Of a stretch of 64,000 nt of DNA, positions 51,401-60,599 are shown one piece after another (position 1 is the stretch's first letter; each line of letters begins with the position of its first letter). The stretch is taken from the NCBI RefSeq assembly GCF_004138295.1, contig NZ_SCFM01000004.1, forward strand, positions 124,001 through 188,000, given 5' to 3'. Made by a program: the position numbers and the translations under genes. The notes under the pieces are model-generated. The model worked only from the letters and a program-made list of their open reading frames with translations, was not told the origin of the DNA and ran no database searches. This stretch comes from Ectobacillus funiculus. Lineage in GTDB: Bacteria; Bacillota; Bacilli; Bacillales; Bacillaceae_G.

Positions 51401-52081
51401 TTACCTGCTTTCAACATCAACCGATACAATTTCGTTCAATTCCTTTAAGGAACTATATATATCCGTTGTATACAGATTTTCCGCAGCGAGAATTACCATC
51501 TCCAACTGCCGCTGACCATCCTTTACATCCTTCACTTTGACACGCTTCACCTGGATATGTAATTTCTTGATTTGCTTGAAAATTTCATTTAAGTCTTGGC
51601 TCTCGTTCACAATCAGTTTAAGGGACAAATCCTTCTGTCTTAAAGAGCTAGGACCAACTCGCTTGATAACAAATGGAAATACGTTAATGGCAAGAATAAT
51701 AAGCAGCATAGCGACAACAGCTTCTAAATAAAAACCCGCTCCTACGGCGATTCCTAAAGCCGAAGCTGCCCAAACCATGGAAGCAGTCGTCAAACCTGAA
51801 ATTACATCATTGCTTCTCCTTAAAATTACACCTGCTCCTAAGAAACCAACTCCACTAACAATTTGTGCAGCAAGACGCATTGGATCCATATTCGTATGCC
51901 CTGGCACAGAATATTTAGCAACCGACTGAATCGAAACAATTGTGATTAAGCAGCTTGCAACAGAGATAACCATGCTTGTTTTCACTCCAAGTGGTTTATT
52001 CTTTAACTGCCTATCAAGACCGATGAACAAACCAAGGAAAAGAGAAATCAATAGTTTCGCAAAAAATGGAAGAGTCATCAT
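51401..52081 (-). CDS. MgtC/SapB family membrane protein
   Basis: A 226-residue protein with four to five N-terminal helices and a C-terminal ACT-like domain. LLISLFLGLFIGLDRQLKNK, the R-x-x-A-Q-I-V-S-G-V-G-F-L-G-A-G and LTTASMVWAASALGIAVG segments are MgtC signatures. Members are tied to Mg2+ limitation and membrane energetics rather than transport. AAGGGGGG precedes tandem ATGs. Confidence 0.9.
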   Translation of the reverse strand: MMTLPFFAKLLISLFLGLFIGLDRQLKNKPLGVKTSMVISVASCLITIVSIQSVAKYSVPGHTNMDPMRLAAQIVSGVGFLGAGVILRRSNDVISGLTTASMVWAASALGIAVGAGFYLEAVVAMLLIILAINVFPFVIKRVGPSSLRQKDLSLKLIVNESQDLNEIFKQIKKLHIQVKRVKVKDVKDGQRQLEMVILAAENLYTTDIYSSLKELNEIVSVDVESR

Positions 52082-52168
52082 CAGCCCCCCTTGTCTTTGT
52101 TCGATATTTGTTCCTTATAATACCATAAAAAATGAAGCTTGTGTAAAGAAAGAACAAAGCATCCCCTG

Positions 52169-52301
52169 AAAAAAACTCGCCGATTGGCGAGCCCTGCCCC
52201 CCCGGCGAAGACAGAGGCATAGTTGCCCTTATACTTTATTCCTAAAATTTCTCGCTACGTCGAATGGGCTTCCTGCTATAAATTTATACTTAAAGTGTAA
52301 A
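52169..52301 (-). repeat. bcr1-like interspersed repeat, copy 9
   Basis: Reverse full-length copy: AAAACTCGCCGATTGGCGAG hairpin, GGCGAAGACAGAGGCATAGT, CGCTACGTCGAATGGGCTTC and AAATTTATACTTAAAGTGTA. Confidence 0.85.
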
Positions 52302-52350
52302 CAAAAAAGACCTCAGCTGCATTAGACAGTGGAGCCTTCTTTGTTATTTT

Positions 52351-53070
52351 TTATTTTGCTTCGTTTTCACTGTTAGGTGCACATGCTATGTCAGTACATC
52401 CATCACCCGCAGAATCATGCAAAATCGTAAGGGGCTGTTCTTCGCTCCACGCTTTTTCTAGTGCTGATAAGAACACCTCGCTTGGCTGCGCGCCGGAAAT
52501 TGCGTATTTTCGATTTATGACAAAGAACGGAACACCTTGGACACCAATCGTTCTCGCTTCCTGCTCATCCTTGCGCACTTCTTCTGCGTACTCCTCTCCA
52601 GCTAACATATTGGCAGTTTCATTTGGGTCTAAACCAATGTCTTTAGCCAAAGCCACCAATATTTTATGATTGCCAATATGTTCTGAATCAGTAAAATGAG
52701 CTCGTAATAGCCGCTCTGTCATTTCATGCATCTTTCCGTGACGGGCCGCGAAATACATAAGGCGATGTGCATCAAATGTGTTTGTCTGAATCGCTGTATG
52801 AAAGTGAAAGGTCAATCCAACTCCTGCTGCTTGCTGCGCAACATTATTTGTCATTGCTTGTGCTTGTTCATAGCTCATCCCGTATTTCGCAGCAAGCATT
52901 TCATGCGTATCATGCTTACTATCACGATCAGCATGCGGATCAAGCTCAAAGCTACGGTATATCACTTCCACCTGATTTTGCTGAGGGAATTTCGCCAGCG
53001 CTTGCTCAAAACGGCGTTTTCCAATATAACAGAATGGACATACAAAATCAGACCATACTTCAATTTTCAT
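52351..53070 (-). CDS. DsbA-family oxidoreductase, FrnE-like
   Basis: A thioredoxin-fold protein of 239 residues with the CPFC motif (Cys11, Cys14) in VWSDFVCPFCYIGKRRFEQA and a cis-Pro region GVQGVPFFVINRKYAISGAQ. This is the FrnE/2-hydroxychromene-2-carboxylate isomerase-like branch of DsbA. There is no signal peptide, so it acts in the cytosol; redox or stress functions have been shown for related FrnE proteins. Single gene. Confidence 0.9.
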   Translation of the reverse strand: MKIEVWSDFVCPFCYIGKRRFEQALAKFPQQNQVEVIYRSFELDPHADRDSKHDTHEMLAAKYGMSYEQAQAMTNNVAQQAAGVGLTFHFHTAIQTNTFDAHRLMYFAARHGKMHEMTERLLRAHFTDSEHIGNHKILVALAKDIGLDPNETANMLAGEEYAEEVRKDEQEARTIGVQGVPFFVINRKYAISGAQPSEVFLSALEKAWSEEQPLTILHDSAGDGCTDIACAPNSENEAK

Positions 53071-53298
53071 TTTATAGCCTCCATTTAAAATAATTCTTAG
53101 CTATCATATCATGTTCCTATCCCAAGTAACACGTGCCACGTTTTGAACACAAAACAAAAAGCCGCGCCTATGTGCGCAGCTCACATAAAAGAAATTTCTT
53201 TATTCCTCCCTTCATTGTTTCTCTTATCTATAGAAGATCCCCTACGGATCTTATTCTCAAATAAAAGATAAGCTCCCCTCCTTAAAATGGATTATGAT

Positions 53299-54009
53299 TT
53301 ATTTCCATGCACGCGGTTCTGCACGCGGGAGCGGAAATTTCCAATCACCTGGACCAAGAAAGCGTAAAGACACCGTACCAAGCCAAGCGTTTTCTTCGAA
53401 CAGCCTCATCTTAAGCACCCTAATTGGCGTATCCTTCAATTTTTCACGAGCTACATATATGTTGTTTTGCGGCTTCTTGTGATCCACTCGGGCAATTCTT
53501 GTCATAATTCGTTTCACAGCTTTCCCCTGTCCTTTTCGGTTTCCTTTCTCACCCGTCTTCGGAACAATGAACAATAGCTGTTCTGTGACTTTCATTGTCT
53601 CAACCTTCTTGCGCTTCATTTTGCGCCGTACTGTTGCCTGCTCTTTTTCTTTGTGCACGAGCATGTATTCATATCCCTGTGCTGTGTCTCTTCGAACAAT
53701 AGAAAGCATCGGTGTTATCATACACTCTAATTCTTCGCCTGCCACTTCCGTATTCATTGGCGAAGGCGGCTTCAGCTTCAAGAGCTGCGGAGCCGGTTTT
53801 CCTTCCTTCTTAGCAGCAAAGTTAGATTGCAGCAGCGCAACCTTGCCTACAAAGCCGAATTCTTGTAATTCGCCCTGCTCGTCTAACAGCACGCGCAATA
53901 GCGGCTCCTTGACAACTCCTGCCCCATCAGCAAGTTTTGCTTTTAAACCAGAAAAGCTAACAAAGATGCAAGTGTGATTCTGTTCTAGCTGCGTTCTCAC
54001 AACTTCCAT
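53299..54009 (-). CDS. hypothetical basic protein, 236 aa
   Basis: A soluble protein of 236 residues with no signal peptide. The C-terminal half is strongly basic (ATVRRKMKRKKVETMKV, KGNRKGQGKAVKRIMTRIAR) while the first 100 residues look like a mixed alpha/beta domain. The ATG at 54009 lies behind GGTGGGG. Basic patches suggest nucleic acid binding, but I do not recognise the family. Single gene. Confidence 0.65.
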   Translation of the reverse strand: MEVVRTQLEQNHTCIFVSFSGLKAKLADGAGVVKEPLLRVLLDEQGELQEFGFVGKVALLQSNFAAKKEGKPAPQLLKLKPPSPMNTEVAGEELECMITPMLSIVRRDTAQGYEYMLVHKEKEQATVRRKMKRKKVETMKVTEQLLFIVPKTGEKGNRKGQGKAVKRIMTRIARVDHKKPQNNIYVAREKLKDTPIRVLKMRLFEENAWLGTVSLRFLGPGDWKFPLPRAEPRAWK

Positions 54010-54357
54010 GCTATCCCCACCTTCTCCGGACACTTACAGGTATCTCTTACCTGTAACTATTAATTTCTCATAAATTTCCTATATTCCTTCTGTATCTATA
54101 CCGATTTCCTCTCGTCATTTTTCTGCTGCCATCGAGTTTTATTTCCTTTTATCGAGCGATCACAAGAAAATCCCCTATCGAAATTATCAGATTGCCGATG
54201 AATGCTGTAAAATGATTAAAATTTACTTTTACAAGAAGATATTTCATCAGCTAACAATATTCAGGGGTAAAATAGAGTAGAAATGTGCTAAAATAGTTTT
54301 GGTGCGGAGATTTTATATCCTTCCGCGAGATTTTTACAGTGATAAAGGAGAATACAC
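54010..54357. other. divergent promoter region of ppaC, nothing else seen
   Basis: 348 bp, T-rich on the ppaC side. AAAGGAGAAT precedes the ppaC ATG. No repeat copy, hairpin or RNA motif was recognised. Confidence 0.4.
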
Positions 54358-55290
54358 ATGGAAAAAGTACTTGTTTTCGGACACAAAAACCCAGACACAG
54401 ATTCAATTTGTTCCGCAATCGCTTATGCGGCATTAAAGAAGGAGCTTGGAGTAGATGCAGAGCCAATCCGTTTAGGCGGCGTAAATAACGAAACGCAATT
54501 TGCCTTAGACTACTTCAAAGCAGAAGCGCCTCGCTTAGTGGAAAAGGTTGCAGCTGAAGTAAACAACGTAATCTTAGTAGACCATAACGAACGCCAACAA
54601 AGTGCAGATGATATCGATCAAGTTCGTGTATTAGAAGTTATCGACCATCACCGCATTGCGAACTTCGAAACAAGCGACCCATTATACTACCGCGCAGAGC
54701 CTGTAGGCTGCACAGCAACAATTTTAAATAAAATGTACAAAGAGCGCGGCGTAGAAATTTCCAAACAAGTTGCAGGTCTTATGCTATCTGCTATCATTTC
54801 TGACTCTTTACTTTTTAAATCTCCGACATGCACAGAGGAAGATGTAGCAGCAGCTCGCGAGCTTGCTGAAATTGCAGGTGTAGATGCAGACAAGTACGGA
54901 TTAGACATGTTAAAAGCAGGCGCTGATTTGAGTGACAAAACGGTTGAGCAATTAATCTCCCTTGATGCAAAAGAATTCCAAATGGGTAACTACAAGGTAG
55001 AAATCGCACAAGTTAACGCAGTTGACACAAATGATGTTCTTTCCAAGCAAGCAGAAGTCGAATCAGTATTAAATCGTGTAATCGAAGAAAAAGGATTAGA
55101 TTTATTCTTATTCGTCGTGACTGATATTTTAACAAACGATTCCGTTGGACTAGCTCTTGGTCGTGCAACAAATGCAGTAGAAAAAGCATACAACGTAACA
55201 CTTACAAACAATACAGCTGTATTGAAGGGCGTTGTATCACGCAAAAAGCAAATTGTTCCTGTTTTAACAGATACATTCAACGCGCTGTAA
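54358..55290 (+). CDS. ppaC: manganese-dependent inorganic pyrophosphatase
   Basis: Family II pyrophosphatase of 310 residues hydrolysing PPi to 2 Pi. Metal ligands are visible: His9, Asp13 and Asp15 in GHKNPDTDS, Asp75 in LVDHNE and the DHH motif with His97 in [11 protein letters not shown]. The DHHA2 C-terminal domain ends with [13 protein letters not shown], the substrate-binding SRKKQ. No CBS or DRTGG insert. Single gene ending in a strong terminator. Confidence 0.97.
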   Translation: MEKVLVFGHKNPDTDSICSAIAYAALKKELGVDAEPIRLGGVNNETQFALDYFKAEAPRLVEKVAAEVNNVILVDHNERQQSADDIDQVRVLEVIDHHRIANFETSDPLYYRAEPVGCTATILNKMYKERGVEISKQVAGLMLSAIISDSLLFKSPTCTEEDVAAARELAEIAGVDADKYGLDMLKAGADLSDKTVEQLISLDAKEFQMGNYKVEIAQVNAVDTNDVLSKQAEVESVLNRVIEEKGLDLFLFVVTDILTNDSVGLALGRATNAVEKAYNVTLTNNTAVLKGVVSRKKQIVPVLTDTFNAL

Positions 55291-55302
55291 TTAGATTACA
55301 TC

Positions 55303-55347
55303 AAAAAGACCGCTCCGTTTATCATACATACTTGGAGCGGTCTTTTT
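55303..55347. terminator. terminator of ppaC
   Basis: AAAAAGACCGCTCC and GGAGCGGTCTTTTT form a perfect 14-bp stem with a 17-base loop. Confidence 0.9.
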
Positions 55348-55443
55348 GCATTTTGGCATATAAAATTCCAACCGGAAACGAATTCGATGTAGCGGAAAAT
55401 TTGAGGAACAAAGTGGAAGAGCAACTCCGCTTCTCTCTTCGCC
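55348..55443 (+). repeat. bcr1-like interspersed repeat, copy 10 (degenerate)
   Basis: Forward copy: GCATATAAAATTCCAACCGG, AATTCGATGTAGCGGAAAAT, TTGAGGAACAAAGTGGAAGA, CAACTCCGCTTCTCTCTTCG. It lacks the hairpin end and stops beside the phosphoesterase stop codon. Confidence 0.65.
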
Positions 55444-55446
55444 TAG

Positions 55447-56583
55447 TTACGAACGAAAACGTACAGTCAGTTCAAGTATCTCACAGCGGCTGGCAAGCCG
55501 AATTGGCGGACCCCACGTACCAAAACCGGAAGACACAATAACATGCATCTTCTCCTTTAGCATATATCCCCAGTCCAGCTCAAATACCCTGCGTGTAATC
55601 CAGTGATTAGGAGCAAACTGCCCGCGATGCGTGTGACCGCATAACAACAAGTCAACACCAGCTGCTGCGGCTTTATCAAAGTGATAAGGCTGATGATCCA
55701 TCATAATAATTGGCCATGTTACATTTAAATCTTGTAGTAGCTCCTGTACACTCACCCGGCCAGCAGGATCGATTGTTTCCGCTGCTTTATCCTTTCTTCC
55801 TGCAAGATAAAAGGAATCATGAATAAGCACAGATTCGTCCTGCAAAACACGAATGCCAATTGCCTCCATTTGCTTTACATACTCCTTGATATGACCGCCA
55901 TAGTAATCATGATTACCAGGCACAGCATATATACCAAACGGTGCTTGCAGCTGGCTCATAACTTTGGACATTTCCTTTCGCATAAATGGCTCAATCACAT
56001 CATCGATCACGTCACCTGGAAGAAGTACTAGATCAGGCTGCATGTCCTTGACTCGTTCAACAAGCCGTGTTAAATGCCGGTTCTCGACAATATTTCCTAG
56101 ATGAAGATCTGATGCAACCGCAATTCGCAGTTCCTGTAAATCCCCCGCTGGCTTATCAATATCAATTTCATAAGTGCGCACAATAGGTACCCATGCATTC
56201 CAAGATCCCCAAACCAGTAAAGCAAGGAAGAGAAGCGAAACTGCGGCTATCAGAATTGGCATGTACGTATTAAATGGGACATCTGCTATTCTCGAAAACC
56301 ATGCAACAAGGTCAGCTAAAGGTAAAAGAATAATGGCAAACTCCATCACCGCAAAATAATAGGAGCCAATGAGCTGCATGAACCTTCGAATGGATCCTGG
56401 CAACAATTTGATTCTTCCGAACAGATAGGAAAAGGCAATCACAAAGAATATGACCCAATATACAGTATGAATAATATTTGTTGAAAAATAGGATAAAGCG
56501 TACAAGCCATGCCAACCGATATAAATATTTATTGCTAAATATGTTAATAATATAAGAACAAATATGCTAATTGTTTTATACAT
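55447..56583 (-). CDS. membrane-anchored calcineurin-like metallophosphoesterase
   Basis: A 378-residue protein. The first 130 residues hold four membrane helices; the rest is a metallophosphoesterase with VASDLHLGN, LVLLPGDVIDD, VPGNHDYYGG, MMDHQP and LLCGHTHRGQF, the complete dimetal motif set. The general layout is that of YkuE/YaeI-type enzymes, which may act on lipid-linked phosphates. It ends next to repeat copy 10. No obvious operon. Confidence 0.9.
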   Translation of the reverse strand: MYKTISIFVLILLTYLAINIYIGWHGLYALSYFSTNIIHTVYWVIFFVIAFSYLFGRIKLLPGSIRRFMQLIGSYYFAVMEFAIILLPLADLVAWFSRIADVPFNTYMPILIAAVSLLFLALLVWGSWNAWVPIVRTYEIDIDKPAGDLQELRIAVASDLHLGNIVENRHLTRLVERVKDMQPDLVLLPGDVIDDVIEPFMRKEMSKVMSQLQAPFGIYAVPGNHDYYGGHIKEYVKQMEAIGIRVLQDESVLIHDSFYLAGRKDKAAETIDPAGRVSVQELLQDLNVTWPIIMMDHQPYHFDKAAAAGVDLLLCGHTHRGQFAPNHWITRRVFELDWGYMLKEKMHVIVSSGFGTWGPPIRLASRCEILELTVRFRS

Positions 56584-56790
56584 AATTCGTCTCCTTTCCG
56601 TACCTAACGGATTTAGGCTGCCTGCATTTGCATTACTCTTCTTTATGGAACAGCTGCTGCTTCCATTATGGATTTCCGCTCTTTATTAAACTTGTCCAGT
56701 TTAGAAGAACCTTCGCTAAAATCAAAACTTCTCCGTATAACACGTATAAAGGCAGTTATTCATCTAAAAGCAGCGGATTGTTTGAGCCTC

Positions 56791-56929
56791 TTTTGCACTG
56801 TAAGAAGATATAAATCTCTAACTGGAAGACCATTCGACGTAGCGAGAAATTTTAGGAATAAAGTATAAGTGCAACTACGCCTCTGTCTTCGCCCAAAGAC
56901 AGGGCTCGCCAATCGACAAGTTTTCTTTA
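56791..56929 (+). repeat. bcr1-like interspersed repeat, copy 11
   Basis: Forward full-length copy: TTTTGCACTGTAAGAAGATA, CCATTCGACGTAGCGAGAAA, CAACTACGCCTCTGTCTTCG, and a degraded hairpin GCTCGCCAATCGACAAG then TTTTCTTTA. It fills the gap between the phosphoesterase gene and the 54-aa gene. Confidence 0.85.
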
Positions 56930-56998
56930 GCTTATGCACATGCAACGTCCCTTTGCATATCGTATAGATAATCATATTTGGCTAAGGAGGCATACACC

Positions 56999-57163
56999 AT
57001 GACCATAGTAGAGGCTGCTGACAATAACAGCTACACACAAGGATTCCTACTAGCTATTATTATCATCCTATTTGTGCTAGTTGCTATCTCAGGAATTTAT
57101 AGTGTAGTATACCCAATTGTGGCCAGTGCTGTTTATACTGTATACCCTAACTTACCGCTATAA
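56999..57163 (+). CDS. small single-helix membrane protein, 54 aa
   Basis: AAGGAGG lies 8 bases before the ATG. The product has a short polar N-terminus (MTIVEAADNNSYTQGF) and one long hydrophobic helix. It recalls the tiny sporulation membrane proteins of the YjcZ type (GFALI-like helix), but lacks their Gly-Tyr-rich start, so this is only a suggestion. Confidence 0.55.
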   Translation: MTIVEAADNNSYTQGFLLAIIIILFVLVAISGIYSVVYPIVASAVYTVYPNLPL

Positions 57164-57194
57164 CTGCTAGCGTTTTGATATCTTGTGCTATTTG

Positions 57195-57821
57195 TTACAT
57201 TCTTCCTTTTATGAAGTATACTGTCAATGCCACATATTCGCGAATATACGATTGAATGAGCGCACGCTTTGGAGTATCCGCCGCTAATCCCTGAACAGAT
57301 AATCCTGACTTCCTAGCAACTGATACTGCTCGATATACATGATAATCATTAGTGACAATTAGACCTTTCTTTGCCTTTGCAGGAATAAAGGCCTTTGAAA
57401 ATGCGATGTTCTCTTCTGTGCTTGTAGACTTATCCTCCATGAGGATGCGATGTTCAGGGATGCCGTGCTCTATGAGCTCAAGCTTCATCACCTCAGCTTC
57501 AGACATATTCTCACCGTTCCCTTTTCCACCTGAAACAATTGCAAGGGTTTGCGGATTATCTTCTAAATACTGCGCTGCCCTGTCAATACGATAACGCAGT
57601 GACAGAGAAGGAGCTTCTCCTTTTACACGTGCGCCTAACACTATCAGATAATCGGCATGGGATGGCAGTTCCATATGACTATACCGATACATAAATGTCT
57701 GCAGGATCAGGATGTACACAGTCACTAGACTAATGACAACGGCTAAGTATCTACGTAATTTCTTTTGTGACAATATAAACTTCTCCTTACCGGATTTGAT
57801 ACACTTCCCCTGACGAGACAT
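57195..57821 (-). CDS. YdcF/SanA-like DUF218 membrane protein
   Basis: A 208-residue protein with one N-terminal membrane helix (YLAVVISLVTVYILILQTF) and a DUF218 domain: YLIVLGARVKGEAPSLSLRYRIDRA, AIVSGGKGNGENMSEAEVM, HRILMEDKSTSTEENI and IVTNDYHVYRA. Members affect cell envelope synthesis or permeability. The start is uncertain: the ATG at 57821 has AGGAAG, while a TTG about 18 codons later has AAGGAG. Confidence 0.85.
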   Translation of the reverse strand: MSRQGKCIKSGKEKFILSQKKLRRYLAVVISLVTVYILILQTFMYRYSHMELPSHADYLIVLGARVKGEAPSLSLRYRIDRAAQYLEDNPQTLAIVSGGKGNGENMSEAEVMKLELIEHGIPEHRILMEDKSTSTEENIAFSKAFIPAKAKKGLIVTNDYHVYRAVSVARKSGLSVQGLAADTPKRALIQSYIREYVALTVYFIKGRM

Positions 57822-57871
57822 CTATAGCTTCCTGCTATTGAGAAGCTACGGAAGCTTTTAGACATAGTAGT

Positions 57872-59101
57872 TCATTTGATCTCCTCGGTCCTTTCATATC
57901 GAGAATCGAGAAAATCCACAATATGAATGAGATGTCCTTCCATTGTTGCTGGCGTTACACATGCTCCCCATTCCAATTTATCGTGATGACATAAAATATT
58001 GTGCATCAGCTGATGAACATCTGCAATCGGAAGTGAAATATGCTCCGTCTCTAACATCTTCGCTAGCAGCATTGTCCCATAAGGAATATGCCCAACATAC
58101 ATTCCGATGGGATCCATAGAAATACCGGTCGGCTTTCTCTCTTCAAGAGCTGACAAATCCGCTGTTGGAAAGAGAAAGCGAAAATCATCGTACCCTTTTC
58201 CCGCATGATGATATTCAAGTAATTTGCCAAGATCATGGTAAAAAATGGAGCATATTAACCGTGAAGCATTCGGTATTTCCTCCTTATACTTCACCATGCT
58301 ATAAAAATGATTATACACATGATCAATCGCATCTCTCCAAACAAGGTTCCTTACATTTCCGCCAGGATTATCCGACATATAATCCTTCCGAAGCTCATTT
58401 TTATATTCTCGTTCGATAACAGCAATAAGCTCTAAGATACCTTTATATGGATTGGTTGACTTTACAATATATCGAGCTAAACGCATTAATCCTACCGTAT
58501 GCTTGAGCAGTCCGCCCAAATATGCATGGTGATGTCCTTTTGCAGCCGGACGCACTGAAAAATCGTTCCAAAACCGCTTCATCGCTGACAGCATAAGAGT
58601 CCGATACGGCTCCTCTGTCTCCTGTACATAGCAATATAGCTCTACAATAAAATCTTCCAGACTTTGCTGTGTAGCTGGTATAAGAGAAAAAGGATTCACC
58701 TGTCCGGTTACCGGTATAAGCTGATCAATGGTAACACTTTTAAAGCCTTGATATTCTTCCACCTTTCCTGCTATTTCGAAGACAGCGTACTCTTCTAGCA
58801 ATGGTATAGATGCGGCGACAGATCCGTCATTGTCCCACATTTTCGTATTGATTGTACATACATTATTGCTAAAACGAATTTTCAGATAGGGTTTATCTGT
58901 TTTTGTTCGTTCTACGGAGTGATCTATATATAAAAAGCGGGCATTGTTTAGACGGTTTCCTGCTTGTGCTTGTTCAATATCAAATGTTTCCGACCCGCTT
59001 ACAAGCTTAGGAGCAGGAAATTCTCTTAAAATCTCCTGTCTGTCAGCATCAGATGTTTGTATAGTAATAGGCACAGCACCGTAAAAATATGGTTGAGTCA
59101 A
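57872..59101 (-). CDS. OB-fold plus HD-domain protein (YhaM-like)
   Basis: A protein of about 409 residues. After an N-terminal stretch, an OB-like domain (PYLKIRFSNNVCTINTKMW and VFEIAGKVEEYQGFKSVTID) precedes an HD domain with HAYLGGLLKHTVGLMRLAR and ICSIFYHDLGKLLEYHH. The order is that of YhaM, a 3'-5' exoribonuclease of Bacillus (314 residues), but this protein is longer and the inner residues differ. I use the TTG at 59101, behind GAGGGGGAG; an ATG at 59218 would add 39 residues with no binding site. Confidence 0.75.
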   Translation of the reverse strand: MTQPYFYGAVPITIQTSDADRQEILREFPAPKLVSGSETFDIEQAQAGNRLNNARFLYIDHSVERTKTDKPYLKIRFSNNVCTINTKMWDNDGSVAASIPLLEEYAVFEIAGKVEEYQGFKSVTIDQLIPVTGQVNPFSLIPATQQSLEDFIVELYCYVQETEEPYRTLMLSAMKRFWNDFSVRPAAKGHHHAYLGGLLKHTVGLMRLARYIVKSTNPYKGILELIAVIEREYKNELRKDYMSDNPGGNVRNLVWRDAIDHVYNHFYSMVKYKEEIPNASRLICSIFYHDLGKLLEYHHAGKGYDDFRFLFPTADLSALEERKPTGISMDPIGMYVGHIPYGTMLLAKMLETEHISLPIADVHQLMHNILCHHDKLEWGACVTPATMEGHLIHIVDFLDSRYERTEEIK

Positions 59102-59235
59102 TTGCTCTCCCCCTCTTGTTTTCGAAAATACCTTTTCTTCTACTTTATCACGAAATAGTCTCTTCTGGAAATTTGATCGAAGGTTTAAAGTCCCAGTACA
59201 TATGCTGTACTCGAACACTTCCCCAAGAACCTACA

Positions 59236-59300
59236 AATTAAAGGCGCGCCCTGTCCTTGGGCGAAGATAGAGGTGTAGTTACGCTTATCCTTTCTTAAAA
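59236..59300 (-). repeat. bcr1-like interspersed repeat, copy 12 (fragment)
   Basis: GCCCTGTCCTTGGGCGAAGA, TAGAGGTGTAGTTACGCTTA and TTTCTTAAAATG match the central block of the repeat in reverse. Both ends are missing. Confidence 0.6.
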
Positions 59301-59384
59301 TGGAACACAAAAAAGACAAGATAATCCGCTTTCCACAGAATAGAAATACCACCCACTATGTATGAAAAGGAGTTCTCTTGTCTC

Positions 59385-59498
59385 ATGAATAGCTTGACGC
59401 ATCAACAACTTCTCGACAATACTTTGTGTAACTGCATAATCAAGTTTATCTGCTATGAAACCAAACATAGGGTATCTCTGGAGAGAACCAAAAAATGA
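59385..59498 (+). pseudogene. 37-codon ORF, possibly the start of a lost gene
   Basis: ATG with an AGGAG 12 bases upstream, then NSLTHQQLLDNTLCNCIIKF and a stop after 37 residues. The wording looks like the beginning of a larger protein such as a transposase, but I cannot name one. It stands in the 471-bp gap 59102-59572 beside a repeat fragment. Confidence 0.3.
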
Positions 59499-59572
59499 CT
59501 ACAAACTGCCTAGGAGTACCTGTTCAGGTTTTAAACGGAAATTTTTGTATATATTTTTAATCCAGTACAGTT

Positions 59573-60217
59573 TTATAATGAATCATCAACTTTCATGGAC
59601 GAATATGAAGGCTTGTTAATGAAAATCACTTGATTATATCGATCAATTAGAAACCCAACTCCAAGAACAAAAACAATTGTCCCTATTCCTACACCAGTTA
59701 CATGGTGTTGAAATAAACAAATGCTGGTGCTAATAGATAAAGGAATAGACATACATAAAATTGATCCGACAGTATAGCTTTTCTTTAATTTCGCAAACGC
59801 TTGCAGCAGATAATCTAACGGTAAATAAACGGAGTTACACTGGAAATGAATGCTTAATGCAATTGCGATAAAATTGATCCCGATTACTAAATATAGTGAC
59901 CGGATCCATATGTTTTCTGATGCAAAAATTAGACCAAGTAAAAAGACAAATACATCAATGAATAAACCAAACACAAAAGAAAGAACGATACTTTTTACAA
60001 TCGTCCACAAAGTAAACCTTACTTTCAATAAATAACTAAGAACAAAAGAAGATACATTAATGGCGGACCCAATGGACAATGGCATGATTGACACAAGGTT
60101 TTGGCCTGCAGATGTCCACGGGGAACTTCCTAGGTTTGCAGTGATCATAAGACTATTTCCTAATGCATTTAAGCTAATGGATAAAACAACCCAAAGGTTG
60201 ACCCGTTGGACTCCCAT
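59573..60217 (-). CDS. YczE/YitT-like integral membrane protein
   Basis: A 214-residue membrane protein with five helices. LNALGNSLMITANLGSSPWT at the start is the signature of YczE-family proteins. In B. subtilis yczE lies beside surfactin genes and is needed for full production; here the neighbours are different. There is no signal peptide other than the first helix. Single gene, divergent from the YesL-like gene. Confidence 0.78.
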   Translation of the reverse strand: MGVQRVNLWVVLSISLNALGNSLMITANLGSSPWTSAGQNLVSIMPLSIGSAINVSSFVLSYLLKVRFTLWTIVKSIVLSFVFGLFIDVFVFLLGLIFASENIWIRSLYLVIGINFIAIALSIHFQCNSVYLPLDYLLQAFAKLKKSYTVGSILCMSIPLSISTSICLFQHHVTGVGIGTIVFVLGVGFLIDRYNQVIFINKPSYSSMKVDDSL

Positions 60218-60599
60218 TCCCCCACCCCACTTTTAATATTCCCGATATTTTTGATGTAGTTATATCCTTATGCTAAACACTATTAATTTTCCGCACAAAG
60301 TTTATCCGGACATAATGAAGATTCTTTTTGTTTTTATATCAATTTACCCAGATGAAATGATTTATTGATTAGAAGTTTTTTAAAGAATGGGAAGAAAGAT
60401 AAGGTCCACAACAATCTATCAAGTACTAGGAACAATTTAATAAACAAAAATAATCCTCGAGCATTAACTATTTTCAGAAAATTAAGTTTGTTTATTCTTC
60501 CTGTATTTGCTATAATTTTAAATCAATCAAATATGTATCAAACCTTACATAAAATTGAAAGCGCTGTATTTATTCTTAAATGATTAGGAGGTTGTATCT
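60218..60599. other. divergent intergenic region, nothing supportable
   Basis: 382 bp of AT-rich sequence. A 72-codon plus-strand ORF (60365-60583) starting at TTG has one hydrophobic segment but no ribosome binding site. No repeat copy or RNA motif was recognised. Confidence 0.35.

Noticed and set aside
60365-60583. 72-codon ORF with a hydrophobic segment
   Set aside because: Starts at TTG without a binding site in an AT-rich promoter region.
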